The translations under genes were made by a program, and so were the position numbers. Shown here piece by piece: positions 41,343 to 45,154 of a stretch of DNA of 45,154 nt; positions within the stretch are counted from its first letter, which is position 1, and every line of letters starts with the position of its first letter. Origin of the DNA: Nitrosotalea sp. (GTDB lineage: Archaea; Thermoproteota; Nitrososphaeria; Nitrososphaerales; Nitrosopumilaceae); contig JAJSDS010000003.1 in NCBI GenBank assembly GCA_028580875.1, forward strand, positions 1 to 45,154, in the 5' to 3' direction. The notes below the pieces were generated by a model, which was not told where the DNA came from, did not search any database, and saw only the letters and a list, made by a program, of their open reading frames with translations.

Positions 41343-42215
41343 ATGTCATCTCAACCCGTTTCTTCACTTAGTTTTTCTGATGCACAAAGAGCCTGTGAGC
41401 ATTTAATAGACAATATTTACGAATTTGTTGATACAATTAATTCTGTATTTCCAGGTGCTGGTTATGAAGTTCTATCCTCTCATTTAGTAAGTATGAAAGC
41501 AAGAATACTGACTGCGAGAAGCCCTTTTCTCACCACTGATGAATGTGAAGGTTTTATTGGTGAATTTCTTTATACATTCACTCATTTCAATCCGGGTATT
41601 GATCAGAATCTTCAAGATTTCCATAAAGCCTACGTGGAAATTACTCAATTCTTTAGAGATAATCCTGGGATAGGTTCCTTTGAATTAACTAATTATGGTA
41701 ACGACAGAGTAGAACAAATGGTGAAAATAAACCATGCTTCTAACGAAGTTCTAGTTTCATTAAAAAATAATCCATGCAATGTCATCTCACTTTATGCGTC
41801 TTTCTCTATTCATTCTTCTAAAACCGAGATGTCAGAATATGCATTATTAAAAGAATTATCTAATTACAAAAAAATAATGCAGACAAATTCTGCTACTGTA
41901 AGTTTTGATCCAATCAAGATATTTTCAGTAAACAATCCAACTCAAAAGCAAAATGGTCAATTTATTACCGAGGCAAGAGCCATTCGAAATTTAATAGATC
42001 ATCATAAATTTGATCTTGATGTCACGAGTAATCCATGTACAATCCATTTTAAGAGTCAAGCAGGACCTGATTGGGAATTCACATATGATAGAAAATTTAC
42101 AGGTTTGGAATTCAAGGATTATTTGGCACTGCTTGACGTTTTTTACAAATGTCTTGTAAATCTCCTTTTTTGTTATCAATTACTTCAAGTACTCAGAGCA
42201 AAATTTGTAATTTAA
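41343..42215 (+). CDS. HEPN-motif protein at the end of the restriction operon
   Basis: 290 residues, largely helical. Near the C-terminus lies ARAIRNLIDHHKF, an R-x4-H motif (R215, H220) in a helix, as in HEPN domains; nothing else is recognised. It follows hsdM by 5 bases (or overlaps it if TTG 41334 is used), so it is cotranscribed with the type I system. Anticodon nucleases of the PrrC/RloC type, which carry a HEPN-like nuclease part, also sit beside type I systems and act as a second line. This protein lacks their ATPase, so the parallel is only suggestive. Confidence 0.6.
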   Translation: MSSQPVSSLSFSDAQRACEHLIDNIYEFVDTINSVFPGAGYEVLSSHLVSMKARILTARSPFLTTDECEGFIGEFLYTFTHFNPGIDQNLQDFHKAYVEITQFFRDNPGIGSFELTNYGNDRVEQMVKINHASNEVLVSLKNNPCNVISLYASFSIHSSKTEMSEYALLKELSNYKKIMQTNSATVSFDPIKIFSVNNPTQKQNGQFITEARAIRNLIDHHKFDLDVTSNPCTIHFKSQAGPDWEFTYDRKFTGLEFKDYLALLDVFYKCLVNLLFCYQLLQVLRAKFVI

Positions 42216-42280
42216 AATTCAGTCCTCTGAAAAAACGATCATATTTTATGAACTAAGTATACTCGATGGGATCCAACCAT

Positions 42281-42637
42281 TCATTTGGTTCTTTTTTTCA
42301 GTAGTGCAAGTTCTGGTAATGCAAGGGCAAAATGAATGTGAATGCAATCATCTGCCTCATCCTGGCTACAAAACATCTTGTTGTTTTTAATATATACCTC
42401 TGCCAGCTTCCCTGTCTTGTGATCTCTGAGTACCAATGTTTCACCCACACTGATTTTTTCAATATATGGTGCATAGTTTTTTAAAAAATTATCTTTTTCC
42501 ACATTCAACAAAAGAGTTTCATTGACATAATCTACAAGTGTTAATCCCTTTTCTTTTGCTTTGTTTTTTACTTTTTGATATGTTGTTTCTTCTATGGCAA
42601 CAGTTGGATTACGTTTCTGTTTGTCTTTCATTGACAT
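42281..42637 (-). CDS. CopG/RHH-like protein with C-terminal extension
   Basis: 118 residues. The N-terminal RNPTVAIEETTYQKVKNKAKEKG followed by LVDYVNETLL (given in two parts) is a strand-helix-helix pattern of antitoxin/CopG-like DNA-binding proteins. The C-terminal part (VLRDHKTGKLAEVYI, FCSQDEADDCIHIHFALALPE) is of unknown role, with paired Cys and His. It is divergent from the TFIIB-like gene across a 250-base palindrome-rich gap, its likely binding region. A second Met at codon 3 could start it. Confidence 0.65.
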   Translation of the reverse strand: MSMKDKQKRNPTVAIEETTYQKVKNKAKEKGLTLVDYVNETLLLNVEKDNFLKNYAPYIEKISVGETLVLRDHKTGKLAEVYIKNNKMFCSQDEADDCIHIHFALALPELALLKKRTK

Positions 42638-42674
42638 GTCTTTGATATGTTAGTATATTACTAGAATATATGTT

Positions 42675-42753
42675 TTACATGTTAATAACACGTAAATAAA
42701 GAGTTGTTAACAAGTAAACTTTATTATTACGTATTACATGTTAAAAACATGTT
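42675..42753. repeat. Array of palindromes (possible operator or origin iterons)
   Basis: Three palindromes lie within 80 bases of AT-rich DNA: TTACATGTT-AAT-AACACGTAA (42675-42695), TTGTTAACAA (42704-42713) and TTACATGTT-AAA-AACATGT (42734-42752). The first and third are the same unit, 59 bases apart centre to centre; the TTACAAGTTTACAA that follows near 42756 is a degenerate copy. They lie between the divergent RHH gene and the TFIIB-like gene. Confidence 0.55.
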
Positions 42754-42789
42754 ATTTACAAGTTTACAATTTGACTTTGAAAACCCAGA

Positions 42790-42891
42790 ATGCAAGAGGG
42801 TTCAAAGATGCAAGATCTCAATAAATCAGCCAAATTGGAATCAAAGTGTGCTAGAATCAAGGCCAAATCTTTGGAGGGACCTGTAAATTGA
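42790..42891 (+). CDS. 33-aa possible mini-protein before the TFIIB-like gene
   Basis: A short basic frame (MQEGSKMQDLNKSAKLES and on, one Cys) ends in TGA overlapping the TTG start of the TFIIB-like gene (TTGA). GGAGG near 42873 may serve the following gene. The overlap hints at coupling, but the length is too small to be sure; it may be only a leader. Confidence 0.3.
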   Translation: MQEGSKMQDLNKSAKLESKCARIKAKSLEGPVN

Positions 42892-43709
42892 GTCAAGGAC
42901 AAGGCCTCTCAAGTTACAACATAACGAACAACAAATGTCCAAGATGCAATAAACTTGGTCTCTGTGTCATGGATAATGAGATTTGTTGCAGCAAATGTGG
43001 AATTGTACTTGGACCTGATTACCAATTACAAGAGACCACTTCAAGCTCCAAACTAAACTTGTACCAGATCACTGAAGTGGGATGCAAAAAAGTAAATCTT
43101 GAATTTGCAAGACATATACATGAAAACAAATCTGATGTATCCCAGATATCAAATGTCTGTGTAAAACTAGATCTTCCAATCTATGCTGCACAAGACATTA
43201 ACATTGTATATCAAAAACTCTCAAAACACAAGCAACAAGAAAAAAAGACATACTCTAATTCGATTAAACAATGTGAAATTGATGATAAGGATACTTCAGA
43301 ATTAAAAAGGAATAGGCCAAAAGGGTGTACCAAATCACACATTGTAGCATTTGCAATACACCTGACATGTAGAAAATATGGCCTCCCAAGGTCTGATGCA
43401 CAAATAATTGAAGCAATTAAAATGAATTTTGGAATGAAACGCACGTTTACCATTTTAAAGACATATTCATTGAATCGAATTACTGCTGAAAGTCTTGGAA
43501 TAGTTTGCGATTATGATAAGAGTAATTACTATATGAGAATTCTACTAAATAAGATACGCTTCAAAATAGGAGATGGACCTCTTTTTAATAAAATACAACG
43601 ACAGGCCATTGAGAATTTAACCCATATTACTGACACACGAGAAAATACCAGAGCACAACGAGCCCTAGATCTTGCATTAGAGGGAGCAAAATTAAATGTA
43701 CAAGTATGA
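42888..43709 (+). CDS. TFIIB-related transcription factor (divergent TFB)
   Basis: 273 residues. An N-terminal zinc ribbon (C17-x2-C20 ... C34-x2-C37, with CSKCGIVLG) is followed by a linker without a clear B-finger and by helical cyclin-like repeats (CTKSHIVAFAIHLTCRKYGLPRSD..., ITAESLGIV, NKIQRQAIENLTHI). It is shorter and more diverged than a housekeeping TFB (about 300 aa), so it may direct transcription of a mobile element or act as a regulator. The TTG start overlaps a mini-frame; the 3' end overlaps the ParB-like gene by 14 bases. Confidence 0.8.
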   Translation: MSQGQGLSSYNITNNKCPRCNKLGLCVMDNEICCSKCGIVLGPDYQLQETTSSSKLNLYQITEVGCKKVNLEFARHIHENKSDVSQISNVCVKLDLPIYAAQDINIVYQKLSKHKQQEKKTYSNSIKQCEIDDKDTSELKRNRPKGCTKSHIVAFAIHLTCRKYGLPRSDAQIIEAIKMNFGMKRTFTILKTYSLNRITAESLGIVCDYDKSNYYMRILLNKIRFKIGDGPLFNKIQRQAIENLTHITDTRENTRAQRALDLALEGAKLNVQV

Positions 43710-44721
43710 AGAATCTATAGTAAATATCTCAAAACTAAAACCATGTCCTGTCAAGGTTACACTACATACTGAAAAGATGTTAAAGGACCTTACAGGTATT
43801 GTAAAAACAAATCCAGAGCAAATTGAACCAATCGTAGTTGCAATTCTTGATTCTGAACAATACATTCTAAACGGTGATCTTCGTGTAAAGGCCTTTGAAA
43901 ATGCAGGAAAAGATTCCATCAAGGCCTGGTGTATCAATGTCAAGACAATTTCAGATGTTGTAAGGCTGCATATCGAACTGAACACACATGGTTCCATTAA
44001 TCCAATCAAGATGGCTGAAGCTGTACGTTATCTTGAAAAACATAATGTGGTACCATTGGTTGATAAAAGATACCTGGAACTTGCCAAAAAAACACTATAT
44101 CCCAAAGTGCGCCAGGAATGGGACGACTTTATCATTACAGCATGTCAAAAGCATCCAAATGTAGATCTCCCCATTCATATCATAGAAAAAATTGCTGATT
44201 TCTCAACTGAAAAAGAGCAACTAACTGCAACAACTGTCATTTTGGATACAGTGCGGACTCTCAAACCCAACAGATTTGTCTTTCCTGCACCTCCTGCACT
44301 TGAGGTGATACTTTCATCTCTTACGCAAAGACAATCTGAAAAAGAGATAATCGTATTTGAGCCTCCTGAATCTGAAAAGAAAGGCTGGAAAAAACCAAAC
44401 ATGAAGGAAGCAGAGAATCTAATCCGGGGTTCATCACATAACAGTCTTGTACATTGTAAATGTGGGAGAGACCTGCTTTTGGACACAAAAACCCACCGGG
44501 TCTCAAATGTCAATTTCGATAAAGAGACCCAGTGCATAAAACTTGTAGGTGGAGATGGCCAGGCAGCATACGTGGTACCGCCAACAGTCATCGAGTTTTT
44601 AAAAGTTGAAGACGGGCAATCACTTCGAATTATTACCATAGATGGTTCGAGAGAACTTGAAAAGTTTGCAAAGAGCCTAAAATCAAATTCATTTAGAATG
44701 GTTGTAGTTACTTGTAATTGA
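43696..44721 (+). CDS. ParB/Srx-fold domain protein
   Basis: 341 residues. The N-terminal third follows the ParB N-terminal pattern: ISKLKPCPV, LTGIVKTNPEQIEPIVVAIL, YILNGDLRVKAFENAGKDSIKAW. The latter is the box of the ParB nuclease/CTPase fold, though the canonical GxRR is NGDLR here. The middle is helical (MAEAVRYLEKHN, RQEWDDFIITAC); the end has CKCGRDLL, a possible half zinc site, and a beta-rich tail. It may bind DNA in partition or regulation. It overlaps the TFIIB-like gene and the next gene, so the three form one operon. Confidence 0.75.
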   Translation: MYKYEESIVNISKLKPCPVKVTLHTEKMLKDLTGIVKTNPEQIEPIVVAILDSEQYILNGDLRVKAFENAGKDSIKAWCINVKTISDVVRLHIELNTHGSINPIKMAEAVRYLEKHNVVPLVDKRYLELAKKTLYPKVRQEWDDFIITACQKHPNVDLPIHIIEKIADFSTEKEQLTATTVILDTVRTLKPNRFVFPAPPALEVILSSLTQRQSEKEIIVFEPPESEKKGWKKPNMKEAENLIRGSSHNSLVHCKCGRDLLLDTKTHRVSNVNFDKETQCIKLVGGDGQAAYVVPPTVIEFLKVEDGQSLRIITIDGSRELEKFAKSLKSNSFRMVVVTCN

Positions 44722-45154
44722 TTCCAAAAATCCGAAGAAAACTCTGGCCACATGTTTACGGGAACAAAAGACTATCTTCTAAATCCAAAGCATCAGAAAT
44801 GATTAATTCGCTTTATCCTGACAAGAAAAAATCATTATCTGTTCTAATGAAAGAACATGGTATCAGCATCAAATCAGCACTAACCAGATTCAAGCATCAA
44901 GGATTCGTGATTCAAAATTTTGATGGTTCATACTGTCTAACCAGTTTTGGCATTTGGTTTTCAATCTCAAACCAACTTGGTGTGACATTTTTGGAACTCT
45001 GCGCACTTGCATGTGCATGTTGTGTACAAGAAAGATTAGAGTCTCATGGTAGGGAAGGATTTTACATGTTGCCAAGTTTTGAGGAAATCTTCAAAAAGTA
45101 TTATTCAAAATCGCAGTTAGAAAAAGCATTCACCTATCTTAGAATAAATGGATT
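44718..45154 (+). CDS. Winged-helix-like protein, cut by the right end
   Basis: 145 visible codons from a TTG that overlaps the ParB-like stop (TTGA). A basic N-terminus (IPKIRRKLWPHVYGNKRLSSKSK) is followed by a helix-turn-helix-like stretch (SLSVLMKEHGISIKSALTRFKHQGFVI) ending in a wing-like YCLTSFGIWF, here described in parts. A Cys cluster LCALACACCVQ follows. It is likely the third gene of the TFB/ParB operon and a DNA-binding partner; the C-terminus is outside the window. Confidence 0.6.
   Translation, partial: MIPKIRRKLWPHVYGNKRLSSKSKASEMINSLYPDKKKSLSVLMKEHGISIKSALTRFKHQGFVIQNFDGSYCLTSFGIWFSISNQLGVTFLELCALACACCVQERLESHGREGFYMLPSFEEIFKKYYSKSQLEKAFTYLRING

Noticed and set aside
42704-42886. 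60-codon plus-strand frame before the TFIIB-like gene
   Set aside because: It begins at a TTG inside the palindrome array and has no motif; the overlapping 33-codon ATG frame is the better, though still weak, candidate.
44175-44753. Minus-strand open frame of 192 codons at the right end
   Set aside because: Antisense to the ParB-like gene, which has recognisable motifs and overlaps both neighbours in an operon.

Overview
The window comes from an AT-rich archaeon, most likely a member of the Nitrososphaerota (Thaumarchaeota; ammonia-oxidising lineage, Nitrosopumilus/Nitrosarchaeum/Nitrosotalea-like). The grounds are an archaeal TFIIB-like protein, archaeal-style TATA elements just upstream of starts, many TTG/GTG starts, membrane-anchored cupredoxins and Dsb-like proteins, many tiny zinc-finger/CxxC proteins, and a Sulfolobus-type alcohol dehydrogenase. 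No amo, rRNA, tRNA or CRISPR locus was seen, so the genus stays open.

Region 1 (1-5.8 kb), metal and thiol handling. A copper P-type ATPase (5' part only) and an HMA chaperone are divergent from an HxlR-type regulator. Next comes a Met-rich membrane protein. Then follows what reads as an archaeal mercury-resistance operon: a divergent HxlR regulator, a TRASH-like Cys-rich mini-protein, mercuric reductase (MerA, with both the redox CVNVGC site and the C-terminal vicinal Cys pair), a small Cys-pair membrane protein, a TlpA-like thioredoxin and a second Cys-pair membrane protein. The promoter region of the mer operon, including the first codons of its regulator, is duplicated upstream of the Met-rich membrane protein, leaving a relic regulator.

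Region 2 (5.8-26.7 kb), redox and small-molecule metabolism. It holds FMN reductase, DsrE-like protein, NAD(P)HX epimerase and thioredoxin; convergent ergothioneine genes egtB/egtD; a lone CARF-wHTH regulator; and an unusual fusion of a membrane domain, a C2H2 finger and a type-II NADH dehydrogenase. It also holds aldehyde dehydrogenase, patatin, a cupredoxin, a DUF3179 protein, a DsbA-like protein, DoxX and alcohol dehydrogenase. Several intergenic regions here carry the same palindrome, TTGAA-N3-TTCAA, which suggests one regulon. A hairpin-rich segment at 19.47-19.54 kb may be an RNA.

Region 3 (26.7-42.2 kb), defence island. A gene-poor left edge with gene remnants is followed by a four-gene module: a HamA-like nuclease, a HamB-like Ski2-type helicase, a HEPN protein and an OLD-family ATPase-TOPRIM nuclease. 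A type I restriction-modification operon follows (hsdR, a ribbon-helix-helix-like protein, hsdS, hsdM) and ends in a second HEPN-motif protein. Overlapping genes suggest translation coupling within each module.

Region 4 (42.3-45.15 kb) has a divergent CopG-like gene, a palindrome-rich AT segment, a TFIIB-like gene, a ParB-like gene and a further gene cut by the window end, all tightly overlapping. It looks like the core of an integrated plasmid-like element or a partition module. All family calls were made by reading motifs; no database search was run.
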